A DNA stretch of 64,000 bases. It comes from Atherinomorus stipes (Eukaryota; Chordata; Actinopteri; Atheriniformes; Atherinidae). The notes below the pieces were generated by a model. It ran no database searches. It saw only the letters and a list, made by a program, of their open reading frames with translations, and was not told the origin of the DNA. A program made the translations under genes and the position numbers. The stretch spans positions 310,001 through 374,000 of the forward strand of contig JALJCO010001157.1 in NCBI GenBank assembly GCA_023101725.1, read 5' to 3'. Each line of letters starts with the position of its first letter. Position 1 is the first letter of the stretch. Shown here piece after piece: positions 46,753 through 58,703 of the stretch.

Positions 46753-48134
46753 GTGGTTTCGTGTTGTCTCAGCGTTCTTAGATCATGATCTACTTCATTT
46801 ATATAGGGTGTGAGAGTACTCTGGTAATCCTGATGGGATGTTTTGACTTATTCAGGAAATTGGCTAAACATGTGCATTCCTGGAAGCGCCATGCACTGCC
46901 TGCTCCTGCACATTCCAGCAGTTATGTTGTCATTCTGCTGTTTGCTTTCAGGAGTCAGACACTGAATTTAGTGGGGAAGGGGGGACAGCGTTGGTGTAAC
47001 TTCCGTCAGCAGAGACAGAATCTAACGACAGTTGTGATTAATTAGTCATCTTCCACATTTTTCCATTTGTGTGCACTAAGTTTTCAGCTTTTTGACCACT
47101 CATGTTGTCACCAACACGCCTACATTCTTAGCACGTCACTGCACAGTCATGCCGGTTCCAACATGAAACATAGAAAGCCACTTCCACAGTGTTCACACAC
47201 CACCTCCAGCAAACAAACCGTCTTTGTTGTTGTAGCCGGGGTGCAGATGAACTGCAGAAGTATTTCCAGAATGTTTTTACGCACTAATGATAAGATAGTG
47301 AGGCTGAAAACATCTGGTTAAGCCTGCTGCTGATTGTTCAGAGGCTGAGGCGTGACCAGATATCAAGAACCAAAAATAAAAGCTTTGTTCACCTACGAAG
47401 GGTGATGGACTCTCAAGAGTTTAGGTATGCAGTCAGAATGTGTGTGGATGTATGTGTGTACTTTCTTTACATTCTTTATTATTCAGTGTTTTATTACCAT
47501 CATTGTATCTAACTCATGTACTCACACATGTTGTAGTTGTTTCTGGTGAAGGCTGCAGATGAGCCGGACTGGCTTTTGGCCTCTTCTGCATTGTATTAAG
47601 CCCCGTTTCCACCCGCGGGTCAGGTCGGGCCAGGCCGGATCGGGTGGGTTTTGGTACGGATGTGTTGATTTCACGCTGGGTGGGAATAAGCTCATGTCCT
47701 TAGCTCTGTCATTGGCTGGAGATATAAACAGAAATCTCCACCCAGAAGTGTCCCGAACACACCAAAACAAAGCTAAAGAGCGAATTACAGACAGGAGGAG
47801 AGGGAGTTGCATTCAAACTCCAACTGCACGCGAGTAGAGGCCCAAAGGCGCGATTTGAGACGGATTTCACTTGTACAAGTCTAATGTTTATTTTCAGGGG
47901 GGAAACGTCGGACTCTACCTTTAAGCTAACGGAGGCACTTGCAATGCAGCAGCTGTTACACTTGTTCTGATGTGTTATGATGATTCATTGCATTGCTTTT
48001 AGGGAAAAACAGAACGTGTTTGACGTTTTCAGTTTTATATTGCAGACTAGGGTATTGTTGCATCATTCAGCAGGACTATTTAAACTGCAAACACAGTATT
48101 AATGATGATCATCTCAGTTTAGTCTTATTTTATT
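46753..48134. other. No gene recognised; one probable MITE end
   Basis: 'aagccccgtttccacccgcg' at 47599 followed by 'gggtcaggtcgggccaggcc' is the terminus of a common fish DNA element, but its partner end was not found. The remainder is unassigned. Confidence 0.35.
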
Positions 48135-48640
48135 GAACCATAATTATGCCCGAGCACCGAAGGGGGTGCAAAGGCCTATTAGAACTCTAGCGTTTATTTT
48201 TATTATTATTATTATTATAATTATTATTATTCTGCCGAATTAATTGCATTTTTGGGAGTCTGAACATACTCAAAAACTCACCAAATTTTGCATACCCCCC
48301 CAAGGGAATGTGTAAAATTACGTATTTTGGGGTGCTCGAGCATGTTTGTGCAAAAATTGTGCGACAGCGCCACCTATTTTGAGTGCCCCGCCACTGCATC
48401 CCATCAATCTTTATGAAAATCGGTACACATGTCCTACATGCCAGTGCGAACAAAAAAATCCTCTTGAAGCAGATTTGTAAAACCTACAGGAAGTCGGCCA
48501 TTTTGGAACAAAGTTGCCATTTTGGAACAAAGTCGCCATTTTGGCGTTTTACTCACCTCGCATTTGAACGAACTTGTCCTAGGGCTTTAACTCACTGGCT
48601 GCCAATCACGTGTTTCCACATTAATTAAGGGTTTTAATCG
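48135..48640. repeat. Dispersed teleost repeat with 'gcccgagcaccgaag' start and ATT tract
   Basis: 'gcccgagcaccgaagggggt', an (ATT)n tract (48197-48232) and 'ctgccgaattaattgcattt' are landmarks of a frequent fish repeat. 'ggccattttggaacaaag' is repeated at 48498, 48515 and in part at 48533. The class was not determined. Confidence 0.5.
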
Positions 48641-50591
48641 GCGGAGCTATTTAAATCTCTGGCGGAGCTTGTCAGAGAGTACCAAGGGCTCATGATAATT
48701 TTTTTCGTTAGTTTTCATCTAATCCAGCAGATGGCGGTGTCACACAAGCTTAAAAAAAAACCTACCAGGAAGTGATGCGATTCTATGATGCTTCCTGTGT
48801 TAGTGGTTGCTAACGGCTGTTAGCCCAAGAAGTATGCTGGATTCTGTTGCAAGGGTGAGAGAACATGGCGACCGGTCGTAATCGAAGCAGTTTAGGAGGT
48901 GGATGAAGGAGGAAAGTTTGTGGAAAAAGTGATCGGTGACAGACAGACACGATCGATCGAAGACACGATGGAAATACAGCAGCGAAGTGGGCCGTTTGGC
49001 AAAGTGTGGCAGTTGTAAGCAGTCACTTATTTTCTTGGTCTGTGTAAGATAGAAGTGTCTGTGGCTCAGAATTTAATTTTGGCTTGGTTATTTGTGGAGT
49101 ATTTCATTTACCGTGTCTCGATTAAATTAAGTTATTGTTCTAAAAAATGTGTAAATTATTTCTTTTGTGACTAAAAAGAAAGATAACATAGCAAACTACA
49201 GTACTTGTGGAGCAGGGAGTGTTTTGGAAACAAGAAGAATAACCTGTTTCCATGCGTCCATGAGATTCGGCACACAATTATTATGTGACACGGACTACGC
49301 GGTGCATAGGCTGGAGCGCTGCCAGAGGTGCGAGGGCCTTCAATGCCGCTTGTGGCTTTAATTGTCTTTGTTTTTTCTGAGGACCACTACTAGGCGGATT
49401 CTTATTCTTTTATTTTAAATTTTTGTATTTTTATCCTTTTTGTGTTTTTATCTTATAGTTTATTGTATTTTATTGAATGCACCGTGGGGTAGAGAGAGAT
49501 GTAATTTCATCTGTGCCATATGTCCACATGTGGCCCATTTGACAATAAATTGAAGTTGAAGTTGTGTCCACTTGTATACTAAAAAACTTTAATTTACTGC
49601 TACAAACATTGTTCCTCCTATTCTGGCACCCAAACACACAACATGATGACATTTTAAAGTCATAATAACACTTGAGAAAGCTCATTTCTACAGTCTTTGC
49701 TGCGCTTTCCTCTGTTTTTGCCTCCAGCTACAGCGGCAACGTCAATGTGACGTCGGTCTTGAAGGGGTCTATTGGACCGTCAGTCACTTTTACGACCATA
49801 GTAAGAGTGATTAACGGTCAATTCAACGGGTAAACGGTGAGACTGATCAAGGAGAGTGATTGAATGGTGAGAGTAACACTGCGTACTGGAAGCTGCGTGC
49901 ACTCGTTTGATGTTTACAGCAGGTAGCTAACATCATTCTGCTAGCAGCTGCTGTCTGCTATACAATGGAGAGGCTCGTGCACGTTGTTCTGTGACCGGAG
50001 GAGGGAGCTGTGAATCTAGCAGGTTGGTCTTGTGCAAATTCACAAAAACTCGCTAACAGTCTCTGCTTTTTGAAATGCTGAAACATCTTTTATAGCGCCT
50101 TTAAAATCAGCTTTTTTGTTTCTTGTGCAAATAATTGATTCTTGAGAATTTTTTTACAGTTGTTTGATGGCTGCTTCAGTGATTTCTTCACGTCAGTTCC
50201 AAAGCCTACTGATATCATCAACAGTAATCTCAAAGAAGGAAGCTAGCAGCTAGCAGTGGCAAAAAGTAAAACGGTATTTGACCTTGGTGGTAATTTTGAC
50301 ATTGAGTGCTCATTACTGTACATCCTGTGTTGTCCCAGATGTGCGTTAGCATTGAAAAGTCAAACATCTACTGTAGCTTCTCTACACTAGTGACCTACTG
50401 GAGTGTGATCTATTAGAGAAAAGACTGGAAAATACCTGGGTGGGGTTTTAAATGGTCTTGAGTGAATGGTGAAAATACAGGTTTGCTGCCTGATCATATC
50501 ACACTGACTATGAGGAAACCATGTGAACAAAGCAGTTCTTTCAGACACGTCAACATTCTCAAAACAACCACATATCGATTCTCAGGTCTCA
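48641..50591. other. No gene recognised upstream of the minisatellite
   Basis: Mixed sequence with short frames only. '(aattgaagttgaagttg)' near 49550 resembles a LINE tail. Nothing coding or RNA-like was supported. Confidence 0.3.
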
Positions 50592-53500
50592 CAGGTGAAG
50601 GGGACTGGCTCAGGTGAAGGGGGCTGGCTCAGGTGAAGGGGGACTGGCCCAGGTGAAGGGGGACTGGCCCAGGTGAAGGGGACTGGCCCAGGTAAAAGGG
50701 GCTGGCTCAGGTGAAGGGGACTGGTTCAGGTGAAGGGAACTGGTTCAGGTGAAGGGGGCTGGCTCAGGTGAAGGGGACTGGTTCAGGTGAAGGGGGCTGG
50801 CTCAGGTGAAGGGGGCTGGCTCAGGTGAAGGGGGCTGGTTCAGGTGAAGGGTACTGGCCCAGGTGAAGGGGACTGGCTCAGGTGAAGGGGACTGGTTCAG
50901 GTGAAGGGGACTAGCCCTGGTGAAGGGGACCAGTTCAGGTGAAGGGGACTAGCCCAGGTGAAGGGTACTGGCCCAGGTGAAGGGAACTGGTTCAGGTGAA
51001 GGGGACTGGCTCAGGTGAAGGGAACTGGTTCAGGTGAAGGGGACTAGCCCAGGTGAAGGGGATTGGCTCAGGTGAAGGGGACTGGTTCAGGTGAAGGGGA
51101 CTGGCCCAGGTGAAGGGGATTGGCTCAGGTGAAGGGGACTGGTTCAGGTGAAGGGGACTAGCCCAGGTGAAGGGGACTGGCTCAGGTGAAGGGAACTGGT
51201 TCAGGTGAAGGGGACTAGCCCAGGTGAAGGGGATTGGCTCAGGTGAAGGGGACTGGTTCAGGTGAAGGGGACTAGCCCAGGTGAAGGGGACTGGTTCAGG
51301 TGAAGGGGACTAGCCCAGGTGAAGGGGACTGGCTCAGGTGAAGGGGACTGGCTCAGGTGAAGGGGACTGGCTCAGGTGAAGGGGACTGGCTCAGGTGAAG
51401 GGGACTGGTTCAGGTGAAGGGGATTGGCTCATGTGAAGGGGACTGGTTCAGGTGAAGGGGACTAGCCCAGGTGAAGGGGACTGGCTCAGGTGAAGGGGAC
51501 TGGCTCAGGTGAAGGGGACTAGCCCAGGTGAAGGGGATTGGCTCAGGTGAAGGGGACTAGCCCAGGTGAAGGGGGCTGGCTCAGGTGAAGGGGATTGGCT
51601 CAGGTGAAGGGGACTAGCCCAGGTGAAGGGGGCTGGCTCAGGTGAAGGGGATTGGCTCAGGTGAAGGGGGCTGGCCCAGGTGAAGGGGGCTGGCTCAGGT
51701 GAAGGGGATTGGCTCAGGTGAAGGGGGCTGGCCCAGGTGAAGGGGACTGGCTCAGGTGAAGGGGATTGGCTCAGGTGAAGGGGGCTGGTTCAGGTGAAGG
51801 GGACTGGCTCAGGTGAAGGGGATTGGCTCAGGTGAAGGGGACTGGTTCAGGTGAAGGGGACTAGCCCAGGTGAAGGGGATTGGCTCAGGTGAAGGGGACT
51901 GGTTCAGGTGAAGGGGATTGGCTCAGGTGAAGGGGACTGGTTCAGGTGAAGGGGACTGGCTCAGGTGAAGGGGACTGGTTCAGGTGAAGGGGACTGGCTC
52001 AGGTGAAGGGGACTGGCTCAGGTGAAGGGGACTGGTTCAGGTGAAGGGGACTGGCTCAGGTGAAGGGGACTGGTTCAGGTGAAGGGGACTAGCCCAGGTG
52101 AAGGGGATTGGCTCAGGTGAAGGGTACTGGCTCAGGTGAAGGGGACTGGCTCAGGTGAAGGGGATTGGCTCAGGTGAAGGGGGCTGGTTCAGGTGAAGGG
52201 GATTGGCTCAGGTGAAGGGGATTGGCTCAGGTGAAGGGGGCTGGCCCAGGTGAAGGGGACTGGCTCAGGTGAAGGGGGCTGGTTCAGGTGAAGGGGACTG
52301 GCTCAGGTGAAGGGGATTGGCTCAGGTGAAGGGGACTGGTTCAGGTGAAGGGGACTAGCCCAGGTGAAGGGGATTGGCTCAGGTGAAGGGGGCTGGTTCA
52401 GGTGAAGGGTATTGGCTCAGGTGAAGGGGACTGGTTCAGGTGAAGGGGACTGGCTCAGGTGAAGGGGACTGGTTCAGGTGAAGGGGACTGGCTCAGGTGA
52501 AGGGGACTGGCTCAGGTGAAGGGGACTGGTTCAGGTGAAGGGGACTGGCTCAGGTGAAGGGGACTGGTTCAGGTGAAGGGGACTAGCCCAGGTGAAGGGG
52601 ACTGGCTCAGGTGAAGGGGGCTGGTTCAGGTGAAGGGGGCTGGTTCAGGTGAAGGGGACTGGCTCAGGTGAAGGGGGCTGGTTCAGGTGAAGGGGACTAG
52701 CCCTGGTGAAGGGGACCGGTTCAGGTGAAGGGGACTAGCCCAGGTGAAGGGTACTGGCCCAGGTGAAGGGAACTGGTTCAGGTGAAGGGGACTAGCCCAG
52801 GTGAAGGGGACTGGCTCAGGTGAAGGGAACTGGTTCAGGTGAAGGGGACTGGTTCAGGTGAAGGGGATTGGCTCATGTGAAGGGGACTGGTTCAGGTGAA
52901 GGGGACTAGCCCAGGTGAAGGGGACTGGCTCAGGTGAAGGGGACTGGCTCAGGTGAAGGGGACTAGCCCAGGTGAAGGGGATTGGCTCAGGTGAAGGGGA
53001 CTAGCCCAGGTGAAGGGGGCTGGCTCAGGTGAAGGGGATTGGCTCAGGTGAAGGGGACTAGCCCAGGTGAAGGGGGCTGGCTCAGGTGAAGGGGATTGGC
53101 TCAGGTGAAGGGGGCTGGCCCAGGTGAAGGGGGCTGGCTCAGGTGAAGGGGATTGGCTCAGGTGAAGGGGGCTGGCCCAGGTGAAGGGGACTGGCTCAGG
53201 TGAAGGGGATTGGCTCAGGTGAAGGGGGCTGGTTCAGGTGAAGGGGACTGGCTCAGGTGAAGGGGATTGGCTCAGGTGAAGGGGACTGGTTCAGGTGAAG
53301 GGGACTAGCCCAGGTGAAGGGGATTGGCTCAGGTGAAGGGGACTGGTTCAGGTGAAGGGGATTGGCTCAGGTGAAGGGGACTGGTTCAGGTGAAGGGGAC
53401 TGGCTCAGGTGAAGGGGACTGGTTCAGGTGAAGGGGACTGGCTCAGGTGAAGGGGACTGGCTCAGGTGAAGGGGACTGGCTCAGGTGAAGGGGGCTGGCT

Positions 53501-54430
53501 CAGGTGAAGGGGATTGGCTCAGGTGAAGGGGACTGGTTCAGGTGAAGGGGGCTGGCTCAGGTGAAGGGGATTGGCTCAGGTGAAGGGGACTGGTTCAGGT
53601 GAAGGGGACTAGCCCAGGTGAAGGGGATTGGCTCAGGTGAAGGGGGCTGGTTCAGGTGAAGGGGACTGGCTCAGGTGAAGGGGATTGGCTCAGGTGAAGG
53701 GGACTGGTTCAGGTGAAGGGGACTAGCCCAGGTGAAGGGGATTGGCTCAGGTGAAGGGGACTGGTTCAGGTGAAGGGGATTGGCTCAGGTGAAGGGGACT
53801 GGTTCAGGTGAAGGGGACTGGCTCAGGTGAAGGGGACTGGTTCAGGTGAAGGGGACTGGCTCAGGTGAAGGGGACTGGCTCAGGTGAAGGGGACTGGCTC
53901 AGGTGAAGGGGACTGGTTCAGGTGAAGGGGACTGGCTCAGGTGAAGGGGACTGGTTCAGGTGAAGGGGACTAGCCCAGGTGAAGGGGATTGGCTCAGGTG
54001 AAGGGTACTGGCTCAGGTGAAGGGGACTGGCCCAGGTGAAGGGGACTGGCTCAGGTGAAGGGGACTAGCCCAGGTGAAGGGGATTGGCTCAGGTGAAGGG
54101 TACTGGCTCAGGTGAAGGGGACTGGCTCAGGTGAAGGGGATTGGCTCAGGTGAAGGGGACTGGCTCAGGTGAAGGGGATTGGCTCAGGTGAAGGGGGCTG
54201 GTTCAGGTGAAGGGGATTGGCTCAGGTGAAGGGGGCTGGCTCAGGTGAAGGGGATTAGCTCAGGTGAAGGGGGCTGGCCCAGGTGAAGGGGATTGGCTCA
54301 GGTGAAGGGGGCTGGCTCAGGTGAAGGGGATTAGCTCAGGTGAAGGGGGCTGGCCCAGGTGAAGGGGACTGGCTCAGGTGAAGGGGATTGGCTCAGGTGA
54401 AGGGGGCTGGTTCAGGTGAAGGGGTGGCTC
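50592..54430 (+). repeat. 3.8-kb minisatellite, about 200 copies of CAGGTGAAGGGGACTGGYT
   Basis: A 19-bp unit is repeated almost without spacing change. Variation is concentrated at three places: act/att/gct after the G run, tggct/tggtt/tagcc, and rare aggg/gggta forms. Higher-order structure is visible. The unique 'catgtg' variant at 51430 recurs at 52874 (1,444 bp, 76 units). The 'ccctgg' variant at 50915 recurs at 52701 (1,786 bp, 94 units), so blocks were duplicated and then lost or gained units. Every unit has an E-box CAGGTG. The array stops two bases before the TATA box of the His-rich gene that follows. Confidence 0.98.
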
Positions 54431-54432
54431 CA

Positions 54433-54439
54433 TATAAAA
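54433..54439 (+). promoter_or_regulatory. TATA box of His-rich gene 1
   Basis: TATAAAA in 'ccatataaaaccagcagcag'. The first splice donor (GTAAGT at 54488) lies 55 bp downstream, so the non-coding first exon would be only about 25 bp if transcription starts some 30 bp past the TATA. The same spacing is seen at 56908 and 58698. Confidence 0.85.
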
Positions 54440-54632
54440 CCAGCAGCAGGTGACAGTCAGGTTTGTGGATCAGCTCGCCTGCACACAGTAAGTTTACATC
54501 TGAAGTTTCTGCTGATCTGTTCCTCTGTATTGGAACTTTGAAACCAACATCCATGTCTTTGCTGCCTCACACAGCTTTTTCATATTGCAGAAATTTGTTG
54601 AGCTGAAGGAAATCTGTGCTTGCGGTTTTAAA

Positions 54633-55135
54633 ATGGACAGATGTGGTGGTGAGTAACGTTTCTGACACTTCTTTTTCAAACATATAAAGTAGACTGAATA
54701 TTTGCTAAATCTGCTAAATTCAGGGGGCCACGCGCATGGCCGTGGCCGTGGCCGTGGACATGGACACGGACACGGACATGGACATGGACACGGACACGGA
54801 CATGGACATGGACATGGACACGGACATGGACATTGTGGTGGCCAAGAACATGGCCACAAGCGAAGGCGCAGGCACAAGCGTGGTCACAAACACAACAAAT
54901 GTCACAAAAAGGGGAAGGACTGTCACGGGGTAAGACTGCAGCTCACTTCCCTCCCACAGAGAGGTATTTTTCAGATGGAAGTGCAGCCGGAGCATTTACT
55001 TGACATTTTCTCAGAGGTCAGAGGGAGGAATAAATGCAAGTCTTTCTCAATCCTGAGCTGCTGTGTGTGAGTAACGGCCATCTCTTGTTTCTCCTGCAGT
55101 CATCCAGCAGCTCCTGCAGCAGTGACTCCGACTAG
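54633..55135 (+). CDS. PRR13-like Gly-His-repeat protein 1 (85 aa, spliced)
   Basis: Coding exons are 54633-54648, 54724-54929 and 55100-55135, with GT/AG introns of 75 and 170 bp; a non-coding first exon ends at 54487. The protein opens MDRCG. It continues with an Arg-Gly/His-Gly repeat (about residues 11-43), a basic part (HGHKRRRRHKRGHKHNK, then KKGKDCHG) and a tail SSSSSCSSDSD on its own exon. The Lys/His segment followed by a poly-Ser-Asp end is the layout of PRR13, but the proline-rich N-terminus is missing. No signal peptide or membrane segment is present. Histidines and cysteines suggest metal binding; this is inference. Neighbour 58880-60965 is a paralogue. The repeat codons are GGA-CAY hexamers, so length is likely to vary between individuals. 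Confidence 0.85.
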
Positions 55136-55220
55136 ATGAAGATATCTGGGACCTGGAAAGCTGCCTCCTCCTACTTTATGTGAAAAAGTTGACTTCTCAT
55201 AGTAATCACACTTTAAATCA

Positions 55221-55226
55221 AATAAA
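55221..55226 (+). terminator. Polyadenylation signal of His-rich gene 1
   Basis: AATAAA 86 bases after the stop codon in an otherwise AT-rich 3' UTR. Confidence 0.75.
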
Positions 55227-55239
55227 AGTTTTGGAAATA

Positions 55240-55833
55240 GAAACAAGTTTTTCAGAGAACAAATGAAACAGTTTTGTTTTGAGTTCTGATGTAATAAATT
55301 TCACAGTGAAAACAAACATGGATTGTTTCTGGATTCATTCTGACTCACATCTGATTTTTTTGTTTTTTTTCTTCTACAGCGATTGTATTCAGAGAAGCTT
55401 GATGTAAACCTTTATACAGAGTTACCATCTGATAGGACATCTTCCAACTTTCCCCGCTGGACCTTTTGTTGATCTGAGCTAGGGGGATACAAACGAGTCA
55501 CCGATCGAGGAGAAGAAAAAAAAAGGGGGGGGCCCAACGGGGCTGTTGCAGGGTGCGGCGCTGACTGCAGGCACAACTTGTGATAACATCACTGAGAGGC
55601 ACAACTGGAAAAAATTTGCCTCCAACAGCCTGCAATGCCATTTAGTAGAGTGAATTTATCAGCGACTAATAAATAAAAGAATTGTGGAAGCAAACCTACA
55701 TGAAGCATATCCACTTGGTTCGTTAATGCTATGATACATGATATAATACTATGCTGTCAAATGACTGTTTCAAGTATGTGTGTGTATGTATATATATATA
55801 CTGTATATATATATATATATGTGTATATATGTC
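55240..55833. other. Intergenic; (TA)n near 55790-55825
   Basis: No gene is seen. A G run at about 55525-55532 and a TA/TG microsatellite precede the MITE. Confidence 0.35.
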
Positions 55834-56243
55834 ATCAAAATTATTCATCCCCTCCAATTCAAGAGGAAAAAAATTCAGCTGTCGCTGAAATGAGTTGAAA
55901 TTCCTAAAAGTAGTAATAAGTAAAAAATTTTATGAAAATCATGACATAGATTTTGAATTGTGGTTCAACAGAAATATTAAGAAATTAGACAAATTAGTCT
56001 TTTTGAACATTGCAGAAAACACCTGATTGCAGTGATTGTCTCAAAGTGTTGCACAACATGTGCTGTTTGTTTTATTTCTCAAGTTTTTGTTTTTAATATT
56101 TCTGTTGAACCACAATTCAAAATCAATGTCATGATTTTCATAGAAAATTTTATTTATTGTTACTTTTTTCAGCTTCAACTTATTTCACTGACAGCTGATA
56201 TTTTTTCCTTCTTTAATTGGAGGGTATAAATCATTTTGAGAAG
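55834..56243. mobile_element. Tc1/mariner-like MITE, copy 1
   Basis: The terminus 'caaaattattcatcccctcc' at the left and its inverted near-copy ('ggagggtataaatcattttg') at the right. An interior stretch including 'gaaaacacctgattgcagtg' and 'tttaatatttctgttgaacc' is shared with 61690-62061. It has no coding potential. Confidence 0.82.
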
Positions 56244-56900
56244 GATTGTTTTCTTAATAAATGAAAAATACCGTGCAATAAAATCTGAGGATTTCAGTAA
56301 ATCTAAGTGTCCGCGCATAAACTGAGTTTAAACTTTGAACTATAATTGAGGACCTGTCTTCCACATACCAACATTGCTTTTTTTTTTTTTTTTTTTAACC
56401 AACATTGCTTGACCCAACCTGTTATGAGCCAAATGACATCAGACGTCAGTCACTGTCACCATGACAACACAAACAATAGAGCTGTGGTTGAAGCGTAGCA
56501 GAGATCTGACTGAAAGAAGGAGGGCTAAGGGCCAAAGAAGGCTAAATTACCATTGCTTTTCACGGTTCCAGTTTAATAAACCAGACACAAATCACAAAGT
56601 GCAGGATTTTCCTTTAAATCTGTTTTTCCAAACTTAAGATACTTTGTGGTAGATAGGGGGTGCTAGGCTGAAAAAATACTTTACAAGGGGTACTTTGAAG
56701 ACAAAGGGTTGAAAACTGCTGCATCAGAGGGTTAAACCCTTCACCGTTTGTTACAGACACAGATCTTTGGGCAGGCGGTAGCTCAGATTGTTTTTTATGG
56801 TTTTCCCCTCATTGCTTATCTCGTGATGACACCTCAGAAAAAACGGGGGAGTTCAAGCACCACCCCCAGTGATGAGTAATAGTTTCCAAGCTGCAGGCAG
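56244..56900. other. Intergenic sequence, poly-T at 56379-56397
   Basis: Nothing coding. Two copies of 'ccaacattgctt' flank the T run. Confidence 0.3.
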
Positions 56901-56907
56901 AGCTTTG

Positions 56908-56958
56908 TATAAAAGTAGAAGCAGTGAATGTGTGTCCACCAATCTGCACCAGCCGACA
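56908..56958 (+). promoter_or_regulatory. Orphan TATA promoter and first exon of the His-rich gene family
   Basis: TATAAAAG at 56908, then 'agcagtgaatgtgtgt', 'ctgcaccagccgaca' and the donor GTAAGT at 56959. TATA-to-donor distance is 51 bp, against 55 and 49 bp in the two complete genes. The sequence style (agcag..., ctgcacca...) matches gene 2 as well. No His-rich exon follows before gene 2. It could be the remnant of a third paralogue or an alternative first exon spliced to the acceptor at 58860. Confidence 0.6.
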
Positions 56959-57647
56959 GTAAGTTCACTACTACAGCTGCTACTAGCTTTACAGTGGTTC
57001 AGTAATAACTGTTAATAGCCAGGAATGTTTATCCAGGAAAACATGGCCTCTGTGCTCTTTATTTCATTCGACCTCATGTGTTTCTGCTGCCTTATCTAAC
57101 TTACCTTTTATATTGTATTTGTATCAGGGTCTTAAAAAGTCTAAAAATGTCTAAAATTCTGAATTTAAAGTTTAAGGCCTAAAAAAGGTCTTAAAAGGGG
57201 CCATTTTTTCATCCAAGGTCTTAAATTTGATATAGACAAGTCTTACAGTAGTTTTTCCACTTTTATTCATTTCAGAGCAGCATTGACCACATAGAATACG
57301 CCGAATAATACATCAGAGGTTGATTCCGTCTATCTCTCTGAAAGGTTCAGATAGCTATGAGGGACATGTTCAATTTCTTTTTCTATTGTTTTTTAATGAT
57401 ATACAATTAAATGCATTTTTTCGTGAGTTGTGCCTTAATTAACAAGATCAATGTCTGTTATTTAATTCAGTTGTTCACTTAACTTCTTTTAAAGTTACTT
57501 TTTGGGGCGATTATTGTTATACGATTAATCAAGACTGATCAATTACAAACGTAATTAATTACAGGATTTGTAATTTGTAAAGGATTATTTGAATGTTTTT
57601 AATAATGCATCATGTTGGTCTTAAATTCGATTTATAAAGGTCTTAAA

Positions 57648-57890
57648 AGGGGGAGTGGGTAGCCTAGTAGAGGGGAGTGGCCAGTGGCAATGCCTTGGCG
57701 CGGAGGACCCGGGTTCGAGTCCCCAACACGACACCCAGGTGAACCACTGTGGACCCCTAAGCAAGGTCCTTAACCCCCCACCAACTGCTCCCCGGGTGCT
57801 TTAAGTAGCAGCCCACTGCTCTCTGGTACTACTGTGGAGAGATGGGTAAAATGCAGAATCCTAATTTATAACATTATATTAAAAAAAGGT
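57648..57890 (+). mobile_element. tRNA-derived SINE, plus-strand copy
   Basis: The tRNA-like head holds the B box 'gggttcgagtcccc' (57711-57724) and an A-box-like 'agcctagtagaggggagtgg' just upstream. The body ('actgctccccgggtgctttaa', 'cagcccactgctctctggta') and tail ('gatgggtaaaatgcagaatc') match the inverted copy at 63060-63293. RNA polymerase III internal promoters drive such elements. Confidence 0.88.
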
Positions 57891-58354
57891 CTGAAATTTA
57901 ACTCACTGAAACCTGCAAGAACCCTGTTATATATCTAGGGAAGGTTGAATTAAGACCTTTGTTCAGCTGTGTTTTTCAGACATACCTTGCCTGTACAGAG
58001 GAGACACTTGATAACAGTTTGTTTTGGTTTGTTTTTATCTCCTGCATTTCTGATACATTTATCCTTCTACATCTATTTAGTTGTTGCGCAGGCTGCAGTG
58101 CACAGAAACGGCACCTTTGCTCTGAATGTTTTAGGTGTTAGTGTGTGTTTACACCTGATTACTAAAGTGCACTTGGTATTTGTGATCAGGGCGTGGGTTA
58201 GTTTGAAATATAAGGTCATGTTAGACAGACATGACTGATGTCGCTTCACCTGCAGAAGGCCAGGTCTCTCTGCTCTGTAGTAAGATTTAAACCGATTAAA
58301 TGACTTTGATCCTGATCATTTTAGCTGAATTAATGAAAGATCTGATATTCTAAC

Positions 58355-58505
58355 ATACAGCGGGGATAAAAAGTAATGAACACGTCAACATTTTTCTCAG
58401 AAAATATATTTCTAGTAGAGCTACTGACATGAAATTTTCACCAGATGTCGGCAACAACCAAAGTAATGCACACATACAAAGAAATCCTAACATTTATGTT
58501 CATGT
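58355..58505. mobile_element. Solo end of a Tc1/mariner element
   Basis: 'tacagcggggataaaaagta' followed by 'atgaacacgtcaacattttt' reads as a Tc1-family terminal repeat with TA at its edge. No opposite end is found, so it is a fragment. Confidence 0.6.
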
Positions 58506-58697
58506 ATATATATGTGCTTGTAAAGTAGTAAATGGGTGCAACAATATTGCCGTGTTTAGGAGGAGGGTGTGTATCCATGTAAAAGATGTTAATAATTATA
58601 CACACTCCTGTAAGTTAGAACACAATCTGCTCATGAGGCAGTTGTATTGCTGAGTCTGATGGTGTAATCTGGATACTGTTTAAGGTGGAGCAGCACA

Positions 58698-58703
58698 TAT
58701 AAG
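58698..58703 (+). promoter_or_regulatory. TATA box of His-rich gene 2
   Basis: TATAAG in 'cagcacatataaggagcagc'. The downstream donor GTAAGT is at 58747. The promoter surroundings resemble gene 1 over about 15 bp (atataa..agcagcaggt), but the 19-bp minisatellite is absent here. Confidence 0.82.

Noticed and set aside
50592..54430. 19-bp array considered as a centromeric satellite
   Set aside because: The array is short and sits against a TATA promoter; nothing in the window suggests a centromere.
54736..54933. Frame reading Asp-Met/Asp-Thr repeats
   Set aside because: Out of frame with the splice-consistent reading; the GH frame continues through conserved exons in both paralogues.
54720..54995. 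Antisense frames reading Ser-Met-Ser-Val repeats, also at 59128-59391
   Set aside because: Mirror of the Gly-His hexamer repeat of the two spliced genes; no independent support.
57650..57730. tRNA gene at the B-box sequence
   Set aside because: The head is followed by a SINE body shared with 63060-63293, and the cloverleaf is incomplete.
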